In this document: positions 1 through 7,440 of the stretch, one piece after another
Layout: every line of letters begins with the position of its first letter
Position numbering within the stretch: position 1 is the stretch's first letter
DNA from: Companilactobacillus zhongbaensis
GTDB lineage: Bacteria; Bacillota; Bacilli; Lactobacillales; Lactobacillaceae
Direction: 5' to 3'
Assembly: GCF_003946515.1 (NCBI RefSeq)
Contig: NZ_RHOM01000020.1
Span: forward strand, 1-35,613
DNA: 35,613 bases
Translations under genes and position numbers: made by a program
Notes under the pieces: generated by a model
Told to the model about the DNA's origin: nothing
What the model saw: only the letters and a program-made list of their open reading frames with translations
Databases searched by the model: none

Positions 1-148
1 CGTCAAAGAAGGGATCTACTATTTTAATCATGTAGATAGATCAGAAACAATAAATGGCCATACCCCTGCGGAATACAGGAGAATGGCCATTTAAGAAGTA
101 TTCAATTTTTATATTATTTCAAATGTCAACTTGACAGGGACCAGCGCA
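1..148 (+). mobile_element. Right end of an IS3-type insertion sequence (approximate)
   Basis: The transposase tail ends at 94, and about 50 bp follow before a likely element end near 148. The stretch at 124-148 (TGTCAACTTGACAGGGACC... ending in CA) resembles a terminal inverted repeat of this family, which usually ends in CA. The left terminal repeat is not in the window, so the boundary is inferred only. Confidence 0.4.
2..94 (+). pseudogene. C-terminal end of an IS3-family transposase (cut by window edge)
   Basis: An open frame runs in from the left edge and stops at 92-94, giving about 30 residues. The segment has the EGIYYFNHVDR...NGHTPAEYR pattern seen at the end of IS3/IS150-type OrfB integrase-transposases, where a Y/F-N pair is followed by a 'gxxPxeYR' close. 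The body of the gene, including the DDE catalytic core, lies outside the window. Whether the full element is intact cannot be judged, so calling it partial rather than broken is equally possible. Confidence 0.6.
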
Positions 149-183
149 TTTTTTGTCAGTGGGCTGTTTTTATGTCTAAAAAA

Positions 184-867
184 TTATTTTAAAAGTGGTT
201 CGATCTTGATTAGATCATCCACTTGATAAGTAGGCTTATAAACTGAAGAATTTTTACTTCTACTAGGATTGTACCAAACACTATCAATATCAACAGCATT
301 AGCACCGGCAATATCAGCAGTCAAAGAGTCTCCGACTACAAGCATTTCATCGTTAGGGACGTTGCCAAGTTGGTCATCCATTTTCTTAAAGAACATTGGA
401 TCTGGCTTTTTATAACCCAAGTCTTCAGATAAGAAAATGTCATCAAAATACTGACCAATATCAGCTCCCTCAATCTGAGCGTGTTGTTTGAACTTGGTAC
501 CGTTAGAAATAACGTACAACTTCCGGTCACGACTAAGATCACTCAAAGTCTTGCGAGCATTCGGCAACAATTCGTGTTCACTAGCAAAAAGATGAATGTA
601 CTCTTCTTGGAAAGAACTAGTGTCAACATCCACATTGAAGTGTTCAAAATATTTCTTAAAACGTTGATCCAACAAAGCATCACGAGAAATCTCGCCTTTT
701 TCAAAAAGCTGCCATAGATGGTTGTTTAACTCATGCCAATAAGCAATTTCATGGTTGTCAAATGCAAAAGACTTCGCAATGTCCATCTTATGTAATGCAT
801 TTTCGGCATTTTTGTTTGTGTCTAAGATCGTGCTGTCTAAATCGAATAGGATAATTGGATATTTCAT
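184..867 (-). CDS. YjjG-family HAD nucleotidase (noncanonical pyrimidine nucleotidase type)
   Basis: A 227-residue haloacid-dehalogenase-type hydrolase, cytosolic. Motif I is FDLDST at residues 8-13, with Asp9 as nucleophile and Asp11 as acid/base. Motif II is ISNGT near 119, the motif III lysine lies in GYKKPDP near 152, and motif IV is VVGDSLTADI near 178. The C1-type cap between motifs I and II and the overall length fit the YjjG/YfnB group, which dephosphorylates nucleoside 5'-monophosphates including damaged pyrimidines. Many of these have Ser rather than Gly in DxDST, as here. It starts with ATG and its 3' end faces the IS remnant. The gene is divergent from the attenuator-controlled gene to its right. 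The substrate is inferred from the family. Confidence 0.82.
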   Translation of the reverse strand: MKYPIILFDLDSTILDTNKNAENALHKMDIAKSFAFDNHEIAYWHELNNHLWQLFEKGEISRDALLDQRFKKYFEHFNVDVDTSSFQEEYIHLFASEHELLPNARKTLSDLSRDRKLYVISNGTKFKQHAQIEGADIGQYFDDIFLSEDLGYKKPDPMFFKKMDDQLGNVPNDEMLVVGDSLTADIAGANAVDIDSVWYNPSRSKNSSVYKPTYQVDDLIKIEPLLK

Positions 868-1031
868 GGATTCTACCTCACAGTGATATACATACTAGTA
901 TAGCAAAAGTATGCGAACATATTGCGGGATGGAGATTTAGAAAGTATTAAAACAATAATCAAAGAGTGATTCTAGTTAAGAGTTTTTATTAAGCATTCCA
1001 GGAATGAAAAACGATAATTTTAATTGATAAG

Positions 1032-1060
1032 TTGACTAATAATATTAAAGGTGCTTTAAT
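1032..1060 (+). promoter_or_regulatory. Promoter for the attenuator leader
   Basis: A -35 TTGACT at 1032-1037, a 17-nt spacer and a -10 TTTAAT at 1055-1060 would start RNA near 1067, about 25 nt before the leader-peptide ATG. It is a five-of-six match at -35 with ideal spacing. It was read from sequence and is not mapped. Confidence 0.55.
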
Positions 1061-1091
1061 ATAACCAATCAATAACGAAAGGAAAAGACAT

Positions 1092-1154
1092 ATGACTTAT
1101 AATTACACGCCAGCTAAAACTCAAGCCTTTTTCGGCTTTGCAAACTTTAGGTAG
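1092..1154 (+). CDS. Phe/Tyr-rich leader peptide (candidate attenuator peptide)
   Basis: ATG at 1092 follows GAAAGGA (1078-1084). The 20-residue product reads MTYNYTPAKTQAFFGFANFR, then TAG at 1152-1154. Four Phe and two Tyr in 20 residues is strongly biased, and the Phe codons cluster just before the stop. It is followed at once by a series of hairpins ending in an intrinsic terminator, and then by a prephenate-dehydratase-like gene. This matches the logic of pheA-type leaders: a ribosome slowed at Phe codons changes the downstream fold. The reading frame and codon content are seen directly. The regulatory role is inferred. Confidence 0.62.
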   Translation: MTYNYTPAKTQAFFGFANFR

Positions 1155-1320
1155 CGTCCGTATTGATCTTGGATACGGACGTCCCGCACGTTCGTGTCTA
1201 AGGTTAGCGAAGTCAGTTTTGTCTTGGCCAACTAGACACGTGAAGTCTAGTTGGCAAGCCCTTTTGATAGAACACGTCAAATAAGCCAGCTAGATTTCTA
1301 ATCTAGTTGGCTTTTTATTT
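1155..1320 (+). promoter_or_regulatory. Multi-hairpin transcription attenuator
   Basis: Hairpin 1 pairs 1155-1163 with 1173-1181 (CGTCCGTAT/ATACGGACG, perfect). Hairpin 2 pairs 1227-1237 with 1245-1255 (GCCAACTAGAC/GTCTAGTTGGC, perfect). The terminator pairs 1283-1296 with 1300-1313 and ends in a T tract. Two exclusive alternatives exist. Segment 1193-1200 (CGTGTCTA) is an exact complement of 1233-1240 (TAGACACG), which would break hairpin 2. The freed 1245-1255 arm can then pair with the terminator's 5' arm at 1285-1295, acting as an antiterminator. No T-box sequence (AGGGTGGNACCGCG) is present. It resembles ribosome-mediated leaders such as the leu/phe leaders of lactococci in principle, not in sequence. 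Confidence 0.6.
1283..1320 (+). terminator. Intrinsic terminator of the attenuator
   Basis: A 14-bp stem with one G-T wobble (1283-1296 with 1300-1313) and a 3-nt loop is followed by TTTATTTTT. It sits 32 nt before the downstream ATG, as expected for a conditional terminator. Confidence 0.75.
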
Positions 1321-1351
1321 TTCCTTAATTCTAATCAAAGAGGCAAATATT

Positions 1352-1882
1352 ATGAGAATTCACACATTAGGACCAAGCGCAACCGACAGCTATGCTGCAG
1401 CGACTCAATACAACAAAGAAGAATTACTAGGAAAGGCCAAAATCGTCGGCCATCCTAGTTTCGAAAATATTTTGACTAATTTAAACGCCTATTCACGCGA
1501 TTACTTGTTGATCCCAGCAGCTTTCAAATCACCAAAACTTCAAGAAAGCTGGGGCGATATTCACTATGAAAAACTCGACCAAATGGAATTAGAAAACTGC
1601 TTCATGACGCATTTGGATCCACTCGTTGTCGTCAAAAGAACGGACGTTGACAATGGAATCGGATATACACACGCCGCAACTAAACAACTTCTCGAACAAA
1701 CAGTGGGAAATGGCATCGAAGTTTTGACCGCTCCTAGCAAATATGATGCGTATCAACGATATTTGGCGAATGATGCAGAATACGTCTTAACGAATGAAAA
1801 AAATATTACTTTAAACAGTAATGAAAAAATCGTGAAAAGATTGACTCCATCGATGGTATGGTGTCTTTATCAAATAGCGTAA
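1352..1882 (+). CDS. Prephenate-dehydratase-like protein (possibly prephenate decarboxylase/BacA-like)
   Basis: About 176 residues from ATG 1352, preceded by AGAGG. A TTG-initiated extension from 1307 was rejected because it would run through the terminator stem. The N-terminus, RIHTLGPSATDSYAAA, matches the GPxGTxSxxAA opening of the prephenate dehydratase periplasmic-binding-like fold. A later GYTHAATKQLL and 'AEYVLTNEKN' fit its second lobe. The usual C-terminal ACT regulatory domain is absent, and the canonical GT is AT here. Short ACT-less homologues include BacA-type prephenate decarboxylases as well as free-standing dehydratase domains, so the exact reaction is open. The Phe-rich leader in front supports a role in aromatic metabolism. 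Confidence 0.65.
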   Translation: MRIHTLGPSATDSYAAATQYNKEELLGKAKIVGHPSFENILTNLNAYSRDYLLIPAAFKSPKLQESWGDIHYEKLDQMELENCFMTHLDPLVVVKRTDVDNGIGYTHAATKQLLEQTVGNGIEVLTAPSKYDAYQRYLANDAEYVLTNEKNITLNSNEKIVKRLTPSMVWCLYQIA

Positions 1883-1986
1883 GGTAAGTCTAATGCTGTT
1901 ATAATGGCTTTTTGACAGTTATCATTTTTTCAATTTTTTTCATAAATATATAAAGCTTGAACTGATCAACATACCTGTCTTACTAT

Positions 1987-2373
1987 GTGGGTGAATACAA
2001 AAAGATGGGAATGATGTACATGCAAGAATTGACTGACAACAAAGTTTTAAGATTGAACAATGAACATCTTGTACCTGATGGACTCCTTCCGACAAAATTT
2101 ATTATCAACGACCACGATTTTTCCGTGAGTTCCTGGTCGGATGTCCTTGTATTATCACTGAACTACATTGAAAAAAATGATTTACAGTTATTCAATAATT
2201 TAAAAATCAACCGTGTTATTTTCAAAACGGATGCTAATCGTTTCGTTAAGCCAGTAACTCTGGAAGATGGAACGATGATCGAAACTGGTTTTGGTGATCA
2301 AGATACTCTTGATAAGATCAGAGCCATTTTACAAAGTACCCGCTGGAATTACGAAATTCAAATTGAATTATAA
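1987..2373 (+). CDS. Small protein of unknown function with a 'PTxFxxxxxxxxSWxDVL' module
   Basis: Up to 128 residues from GTG 1987. ATG at 2014 or 2020 is a plausible alternative, because AAAGATGGGA lies just upstream. There is no signal peptide or membrane segment. The central part (LPTKFIINDHDFSVSSWSDV) and the end resemble a C-terminal module that I recall from larger restriction- or defence-related proteins (pattern P..F...g..y.v.sW.dvL, then a predicted 'e.g.f....' sheet and a helix). Here the module stands alone. That resemblance is from memory and is weak evidence of function. The gene is convergent with sbcC and shares a bidirectional terminator with it. Confidence 0.5.
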   Translation: MGEYKKMGMMYMQELTDNKVLRLNNEHLVPDGLLPTKFIINDHDFSVSSWSDVLVLSLNYIEKNDLQLFNNLKINRVIFKTDANRFVKPVTLEDGTMIETGFGDQDTLDKIRAILQSTRWNYEIQIEL

Positions 2374-2428
2374 AAAGTCGTCTGAATGTCGGACTGAAGG
2401 ATCAGCCTGACATTTGGACGACTTTTTT
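2373..2428. terminator. Bidirectional terminator between the 1987 gene and sbcC
   Basis: Long stem AAAGTCGTC-GAATGTC pairing with GACATTT-GGACGACTTT, followed by T-run on the + strand and preceded by A-run, so it can serve both convergent genes. Confidence 0.8.
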
Positions 2429-5400
2429 TATTTGCTGATGAGTTGGACGGTACTCCGTCCATCACCAAGTTTTTTGATGTAGAGTTGTTGACCAATGGTA
2501 TTTTTCATCGAGTCGATATGACTGATGACACCGACCATGCGGTTTTCACCGATCGTTTCTAGGGCTTTCATGGCTTTGTCGAGCGTCTCGTGGTCAAGTG
2601 AACCGAATCCTTCGTCAACAAAGAGCGCGTCGATTTGAACGCCGTTTGCTGATGATTGAACGACTTCACTTAGTGATAAGGCAATCGAAAGCGCAGCGAT
2701 GAAAGTTTCTCCACCAGACAAGGTGTTTGAGGAACGAACTTCGCCAGTTTCGTTATCGAAGACGTTGATATCTAATCCGTGGTCAGTTCGATTGTCGCTT
2801 CCTTCTGCGGAGAGTTCAAAGCTATAGCGGTTGTTCGACAATAGGTTGATGAAGTGATCGTTGGCGTAATTCAAGACTCTTTGCAAGTAGTTCTGAACAA
2901 CGTAAGTTTCTAGCTTCAACTTATTGTCATTACCTTCTTTACCAGTGACGATGTTGTATAAACTGGTGATCTCACTGAATTTCTTAGCGAAACTTCCTTG
3001 GTCTTTGACGATCTGTTGAACTTGTTGGTAGCTAGTCTTAGCATCTTCCAAGTCTTTAGTGGCATAACTGACACGTTCTATGATTTCGTCTTTTTGTTTG
3101 CTTTTAGCTGAGAGATCAGTTTGCAAAGCTTCTAGATCTGGATGTTTGGCATCGACTAATTCAGCCTCTAGTTGCTGGATTTCTTTTTCTAGACGTTGCT
3201 TTTCTGTTTGGTAATTAGAAATGGCAACTTGGATCGTAGAAATCTTGTCTTGATTGATCTCACCGATCCAATTTGCTAAGACTTTTTCGTCTGAAGTTTT
3301 AGCATCTTCAGCCGATAGGGCAGACTGGATTTGGTTTTGGAGTTCAGAGACTGCCTTTGTTTCTTGTTTGATCCGTTGGCTAGTGTCGTCTAGTTTTGTT
3401 TGTGTGTTAGAAAGAGTCAAGGTACTTTCGTGTAGCTTTTGTTCTGATGCTTTTAAGGACTTCTCGTATTGAGAAGTTTCTGATTCTAGAGCTGTTTTTT
3501 CAGAAGTTAGTTCTGAACTAGGTTTACTAAGATCAAGATCGACTGATTTTTCTTTGAGATCAGTTTGGTAGCTGTTCAATTCAGTTTGTTTCGAACTCAA
3601 TTTGATGTTGAGATCATTGGTTGATTGTTTGGCCTGTTCTAACTGATCCTGTTTTTCTTTGATCTTGGCTTCTCGCTCAGCTGCTTGATTGAGAGCTACG
3701 TCGAGTTTGCTGATCTCAGAATCAAAGACTTTTGTAAAATCAGAGAGGTCTTTGCAATCGTCAAATTTCAAAGCAGATTTGGTTTTGAGCTCTTCGAATG
3801 TAGTTAAACATTTATCAATGATCTCTTTTTCTACTTTATCTTTTTTGACTACGTCAGCTTTGATCTTTTCCAGGTTATTAGTATCTACATCAACGCTGTT
3901 TTGAATCGAGGCAAAATCATTTTGGGCTTTATCAACTTGATCCATGGCCTTTTTTAATTCTGCTTCGTTGGCTTCAACCTTTACTTCCATGTGTGAATGG
4001 TCAGTTGAACCACAGACTACACAAGGCTTTCCGTCTTCTAGGTCTTGCTGGAGTTGGGCAATCATTAAGTCACTACGACGATGGATCTGTTGATCGTAAG
4101 TCTCTTTAGCTTCTTTTAATTTTACCGTATCGTCGGCCAATTTCGTTTCAGCAAGTTTTTGGTCTGCTTGTGCCTGCTTTAGATTGGCTGAAACGGTACT
4201 CTGTTCACTTTTTAGTGGTGACAGAGTATTGAAGAAAGTTTCTTTTTCACTGGTAAGTTGGTTACGTTTCTTTTGCAGGTCAGTGGTGGATACTTGTTTT
4301 TCTTGTTCAGCTTTCAATTCCTTAGTTAAGGAATCGACTGACTTTTGTTTTTCTTCAAATTGAGATTTAACTGTCGCCAAAATCGGTGTGATAGTTTTGA
4401 TCTTTTCTTGGAGTTCTTCGACATTAGAGATTTTTGGAATGATAACTGCTAAATCTTTCGTACGCTTAGTCTTTTTGTCAAAATCATCCTTTTGAGAAGT
4501 TAGTTTCTCAGAAATTGCTTTGATCTCGTTGTGTTTTTGTTGGGCGACTTTAACGGTGTTTGTTAGTTCAGCTTGAGTTTTTTTGCTGTTGGTCAATTCG
4601 GTTTGTTTGGAGTTTAAGTCACGCAGTGGCTCTTGCAATCCCTTGGCCCATTGGAGTTCAATCAAGTGTTCTTGGTTCAACTTGATTGATTCTTGTTGGT
4701 CGGTGATGTTTGTTTTGAAGTCGTTTTGGTATTTTGCTAAATCAGTAAATTTCTTTTCTAGATCTTTAGCAGCTTGCAATGCTTTGTTAGCTTTGTCGAC
4801 TGATTTGGTGATGTCAGTTCTTGCAGAAGTTAATTTCTCCAAGGAAGCTTTACGATCATCGACGAAATTCATTAATAAGACGAGCTTTTGCTCGCTAGCT
4901 TCAGAAGATAGTTTCTCTTTTTCTTCGCCAGTCCAAACATTGGAGTCGAATTGCATTTGGAGCTTACTTTCAAAGCCTTCGCTTTGTTTCTTGGATGCAG
5001 TATAGTTGTCGGTCAATTCTTTCGTAAAATCTGTGAACAGCTGCGTTCCAAAGATCTTTTTGAGAATTGGCTCTTTGTCCTTGGTTGGTGATTTTAGGAA
5101 TTCTGAGAAATCGTTTTGAGGTAGTAAGATGATCTTCTTGAATTGATCTACCTTTAAATGCAAGATGCTCTCGATTTCGTTACCAACGTCCAATGGCTTT
5201 GCCGCTATGCTGGATATTTCTGTGCCACCGACTTCGTCGACAATGGCTAACTTGGCACTAGCTTTGTTGCTAGTTAAACCTGTTCCACGTTTTTTAGCCA
5301 GCATTTGTTCAGGCGTACGGATGATGCGATAAAGTTGATTTCCTTGTTCAAAGTAGAAGGTCACTTCAGTTTTTTGATCGTTCGGGGCAAATTGACTGCG

Positions 5401-5592
5401 TAGTTCAGAAGGCTTCCTGTCGCCAGAGGTTGAACCGAAAAGAGCAAAGGTCATGGCGTCAAAAATGGTCGACTTACCGGCACCAGTGTCGCCACCGATC
5501 AAGAAAATCGGAGCTTCATCTAGTTCTTGGAAGTTGATAGTTGAATCTTCGTGGGGTCCGAAGTATTTCATTTCTAAGTAAATTGGCTTCAA
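2428..5592 (-). CDS. sbcC: Exonuclease subunit SbcC (Rad50-like SMC ATPase)
   Basis: 1054 residues, the usual length for SbcC. Walker A GGDTGAGKST lies at about 33-42. It is followed by very long Gln/Lys/Glu-rich coiled coils interrupted by the zinc hook CVVC near residue 525, then a second coil. Near the C-terminus are the ABC signature NTLSGGE (about 954) and Walker B DALFVDEGFGSLD (about 994). With SbcD it forms an ATP-dependent nuclease that opens DNA hairpins and trims blocked double-strand ends. It starts at TTG 5592, two bases after the sbcD stop. Its Shine-Dalgarno GAGGA overlaps the last sbcD codons, so translation is probably coupled. Confidence 0.95.
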   Translation of the reverse strand: MKPIYLEMKYFGPHEDSTINFQELDEAPIFLIGGDTGAGKSTIFDAMTFALFGSTSGDRKPSELRSQFAPNDQKTEVTFYFEQGNQLYRIIRTPEQMLAKKRGTGLTSNKASAKLAIVDEVGGTEISSIAAKPLDVGNEIESILHLKVDQFKKIILLPQNDFSEFLKSPTKDKEPILKKIFGTQLFTDFTKELTDNYTASKKQSEGFESKLQMQFDSNVWTGEEKEKLSSEASEQKLVLLMNFVDDRKASLEKLTSARTDITKSVDKANKALQAAKDLEKKFTDLAKYQNDFKTNITDQQESIKLNQEHLIELQWAKGLQEPLRDLNSKQTELTNSKKTQAELTNTVKVAQQKHNEIKAISEKLTSQKDDFDKKTKRTKDLAVIIPKISNVEELQEKIKTITPILATVKSQFEEKQKSVDSLTKELKAEQEKQVSTTDLQKKRNQLTSEKETFFNTLSPLKSEQSTVSANLKQAQADQKLAETKLADDTVKLKEAKETYDQQIHRRSDLMIAQLQQDLEDGKPCVVCGSTDHSHMEVKVEANEAELKKAMDQVDKAQNDFASIQNSVDVDTNNLEKIKADVVKKDKVEKEIIDKCLTTFEELKTKSALKFDDCKDLSDFTKVFDSEISKLDVALNQAAEREAKIKEKQDQLEQAKQSTNDLNIKLSSKQTELNSYQTDLKEKSVDLDLSKPSSELTSEKTALESETSQYEKSLKASEQKLHESTLTLSNTQTKLDDTSQRIKQETKAVSELQNQIQSALSAEDAKTSDEKVLANWIGEINQDKISTIQVAISNYQTEKQRLEKEIQQLEAELVDAKHPDLEALQTDLSAKSKQKDEIIERVSYATKDLEDAKTSYQQVQQIVKDQGSFAKKFSEITSLYNIVTGKEGNDNKLKLETYVVQNYLQRVLNYANDHFINLLSNNRYSFELSAEGSDNRTDHGLDINVFDNETGEVRSSNTLSGGETFIAALSIALSLSEVVQSSANGVQIDALFVDEGFGSLDHETLDKAMKALETIGENRMVGVISHIDSMKNTIGQQLYIKKLGDGRSTVQLISK

Positions 5593-5594
5593 GA

Positions 5595-6776
5595 TTAATC
5601 CTCTTTTCCTAAATCGACGAAGATGCTATCGACTAATTGTTTTTGGTCGTCTGACAAGTCTTTACCAGTGATCGTTTTGAAGAACTGATCCACGATAGTA
5701 TCTGGACTTAATTCGCTTAAGTTAGCCTGGCTAGTCGCGATTTCTTGGTCACGTTTGATGTTTTCGTAATCTAGTTCGACAACAGTCCCGTATATTTCTT
5801 GCATTTTGGCACGGACGTTAACGTGTTTGCTTCGATCGAAGTCTTTGACCGTGATGGCAAACCAGTCCTTTTTGATCGGTTGAGCTTTGTAAAACTTGGG
5901 GTCAGTCAAGGTCTCCCAAGTCTCTGATAGCACGTGTAGGTCGGTTTTGGGAGTGATCTCCTTGAAGGTGTGAGTGATCTGATTATCAGTGATTTCTACG
6001 ATATCAACACCTTTTCCGTGAGCCTTGATTTTAGCTTCTTTGACGTTGAACTTGACGGGACTTCCGGGGTAACGAATGTCTTCGCTAGGGGAGGCGAACC
6101 TAGTGTGAATATGCCCTAACATGACGTAATCAAAATCGTTGAAAGTATTGACGGTTAAAGTTGCAAGGCCTCCGACTTTGGAAGTCGTCTCGCTAGTTAA
6201 TTCAAGTTCTTCTTCTGCGGAAGGTGCCACGGTGAAGTGGGTGATCAGTAAGTGTTTCTTGTTAGGGTCGAAGAGTTTGACCATGTCGCTGATGACTAAG
6301 TTCATAGCTTCACCGATGCCACGGATGTTCTTGACGTCCTCTTCATCCATTCCTTGCTGCTGATAATAAACGCGGGCATCCATTGGATCGAAAAACGGCA
6401 ACATAAATATTTGCGCCTCTGGAGTTTCGATCGGGGTGAAGGCTTCTGATAAGAGGGTATTCAAATAAAGATCACTTTCTTCCATCCATTCGTTACCGAA
6501 GTTCAGACGTTTGGCACCGTCGTGGTTTCCGGAAATGGCATAGATAGGGATGTGATTGTCCAAGTTGATTGTTTTAAGCATTTTATCTAAGGCTGTAACT
6601 GCGTTGGTACTTGGGATCGCTCGGTCGTATATGTCCCCAGCAATGACGATGCCGTCAACTTGTTCAGCTTTAGCGATATTGAGTATTTGTTCAAAGGCAT
6701 TTTCTTGTTCATCCAATAAAGAGTATCCGTTTAAAGTCCGGCCGATGTGCCAATCGGCAGTATGTAATAGTTTCAT
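5595..6776 (-). CDS. sbcD: Exonuclease subunit SbcD (Mre11-like phosphoesterase)
   Basis: 393 residues with the calcineurin-like metallophosphoesterase motifs in order: HTADWHIG (D8, H10), IAGDIYDRA (about 46-54), SGNHD (about 83), LITHF (about 178) and LGHIHTRF (about 218). These bind the two Mn ions of the nuclease centre. The C-terminal part matches the SbcD capping domain. It starts at ATG 6776 with AGGGGG close upstream, and is the first gene of the sbcDC operon. Because SbcCD cleaves palindromes in E. coli, its presence is of interest given the large palindromes elsewhere in this window. Upstream lies a LexA-type box. Confidence 0.95.
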   Translation of the reverse strand: MKLLHTADWHIGRTLNGYSLLDEQENAFEQILNIAKAEQVDGIVIAGDIYDRAIPSTNAVTALDKMLKTINLDNHIPIYAISGNHDGAKRLNFGNEWMEESDLYLNTLLSEAFTPIETPEAQIFMLPFFDPMDARVYYQQQGMDEEDVKNIRGIGEAMNLVISDMVKLFDPNKKHLLITHFTVAPSAEEELELTSETTSKVGGLATLTVNTFNDFDYVMLGHIHTRFASPSEDIRYPGSPVKFNVKEAKIKAHGKGVDIVEITDNQITHTFKEITPKTDLHVLSETWETLTDPKFYKAQPIKKDWFAITVKDFDRSKHVNVRAKMQEIYGTVVELDYENIKRDQEIATSQANLSELSPDTIVDQFFKTITGKDLSDDQKQLVDSIFVDLGKED

Positions 6777-6839
6777 ATGTCCCCCTACGGTAAAAGCATC
6801 TATTATTTAATCTTAAGCGTTGATTATATGTTATCAATC

Positions 6840-6853
6840 AGAACGTGTGTTCG
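6840..6853 (-). promoter_or_regulatory. LexA (DinR)-type SOS box upstream of sbcD
   Basis: Read on the minus strand this is CGAACACACGTTCT, a close match to the Gram-positive LexA consensus CGAACRNRYGTTYC. A TATAAT sequence follows about 11 bp downstream toward sbcD, so the box sits in or beside the promoter. DNA-damage induction of sbcDC is inferred. Confidence 0.65.
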
Positions 6854-6949
6854 TAAAGTGATAACCTTTATTAATTTATTGATAGTTTGATTGCTTGATA
6901 TGACTGGATCTTATGCTTTAGATCGATTTTTTCAAATGATTGATTTGTA

Positions 6950-6980
6950 TAAAAAAAGCACCATCCCAAAGGATGCTGCT
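6950..6980 (-). terminator. Terminator of the 39-residue peptide gene
   Basis: On the minus strand AGCA-gc-ATCC pairs with GGAT-gg-TGCT across a short loop, then seven T. It begins exactly at the stop codon of the small gene. Confidence 0.7.
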
Positions 6981-7099
6981 TAGTCATATAATCCATTTGC
7001 AAAGTTATTGTACAAAGTATCTTCGTCTGAGTCTGACCAGTTCCAGCCAGTTTCCTCATCGAATTCGGCATATTCGATCTTGCTCGAGTTATCTTGCAT
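6980..7099 (-). CDS. Small acidic peptide with a WNWS motif (39 residues)
   Basis: ATG at 7097-7099 with AAGGAGA a few bases upstream, and stop TAA at 6980-6982 running into an intrinsic terminator. About 13 of 39 residues are Asp or Glu, with a central TGWNWSDSDED and an end of NGLYD. There is no signal peptide, no Cys and no membrane helix. The neighbouring 33-residue peptide has a matching layout, with N-(S/T)(S/T)-K(I/L), an acidic stretch and W-x-W-S. The strong ribosome site, own terminator and paralogy argue that it is real. No function is recognised. Possibilities include a regulatory or antitoxin-like peptide or a modified-peptide precursor, none of which is shown. Confidence 0.62.
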   Translation of the reverse strand: MQDNSSKIEYAEFDEETGWNWSDSDEDTLYNNFANGLYD

Positions 7100-7160
7100 C
7101 AAATGTCTCCTTCGTTTTTACATTATGTTTCTTTCTCAATGAAACATTCTACATCGAGAC

Positions 7161-7190
7161 AAAAAAATCGTCCATAGTTTGGGCGCTTTT
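7161..7190 (-). terminator. Probable terminator of the 33-residue peptide gene
   Basis: Stem 7169-7174 with 7180-7185 (one mismatch on the minus strand), followed on that strand by seven T at 7161-7167. The + strand reading pairs slightly better through a G-T wobble and also has a T run, so it may work both ways. Confidence 0.5.
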
Positions 7191-7220
7191 TTCGTGGTTA
7201 AAAATATTATATCGTTAATA

Positions 7221-7322
7221 TTATTTTGTTTGGACTAATTCTTTGTTAGATGACCAATCCCAAGTGCCATGATCATTGAGATCTGCTTCTTCAATAATTA
7301 ATTTGTTTGTAGTATTGTTCAT
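7221..7322 (-). CDS. Small peptide with a WDWS motif (33 residues), paralogue of the 6980 gene
   Basis: ATG at 7320-7322 preceded by AAGGAGG with 8-nt spacing, an excellent ribosome site. The product starts MNNTTNKLIIEEADL and contains GTWDWSSNKE before ending QTK. It shares with the 39-residue peptide the N-terminal Asn/Ser/Thr run, a lysine plus aliphatic pair, an acidic segment and the W-x-W-S core. It is likely transcribed alone toward the terminator at 7161-7190. Function unknown. Confidence 0.6.
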   Translation of the reverse strand: MNNTTNKLIIEEADLNDHGTWDWSSNKELVQTK

Positions 7323-7411
7323 GGGAATTGCCTCCTTTTTCTGTATTCTAACAACCAAAGTAAATATAAATAAATTAATTCTAAATATTTTTGTTTTCCA
7401 TTTTTGACATA

Positions 7412-7434
7412 ATAAAAACGCCTATCGCTAGGCG
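7412..7434 (-). terminator. Terminator of the C69 dipeptidase gene
   Basis: On the minus strand CGCCTA-gcga-TAGGCG followed by TTTTTATT, starting directly after the dipeptidase stop codon. Confidence 0.8.
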
Positions 7435-7440
7435 CCTTTT

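Noticed and set aside
1056-1280. A 74-codon minus-strand frame over the attenuator
   Set aside because: It overlaps the leader peptide and hairpins and has no ribosome site or protein-like pattern.
1092-1320. T-box riboswitch in front of the prephenate-dehydratase-like gene
   Set aside because: No AGGGTGGNACCGCG-like T-box sequence or stem I features were found. The translated leader with Phe codons fits better.
4583-5005. A 140-codon + strand frame inside sbcC
   Set aside because: It is a shadow of the coiled-coil coding sequence, with Ser/Phe/Leu-rich content and no ribosome site.
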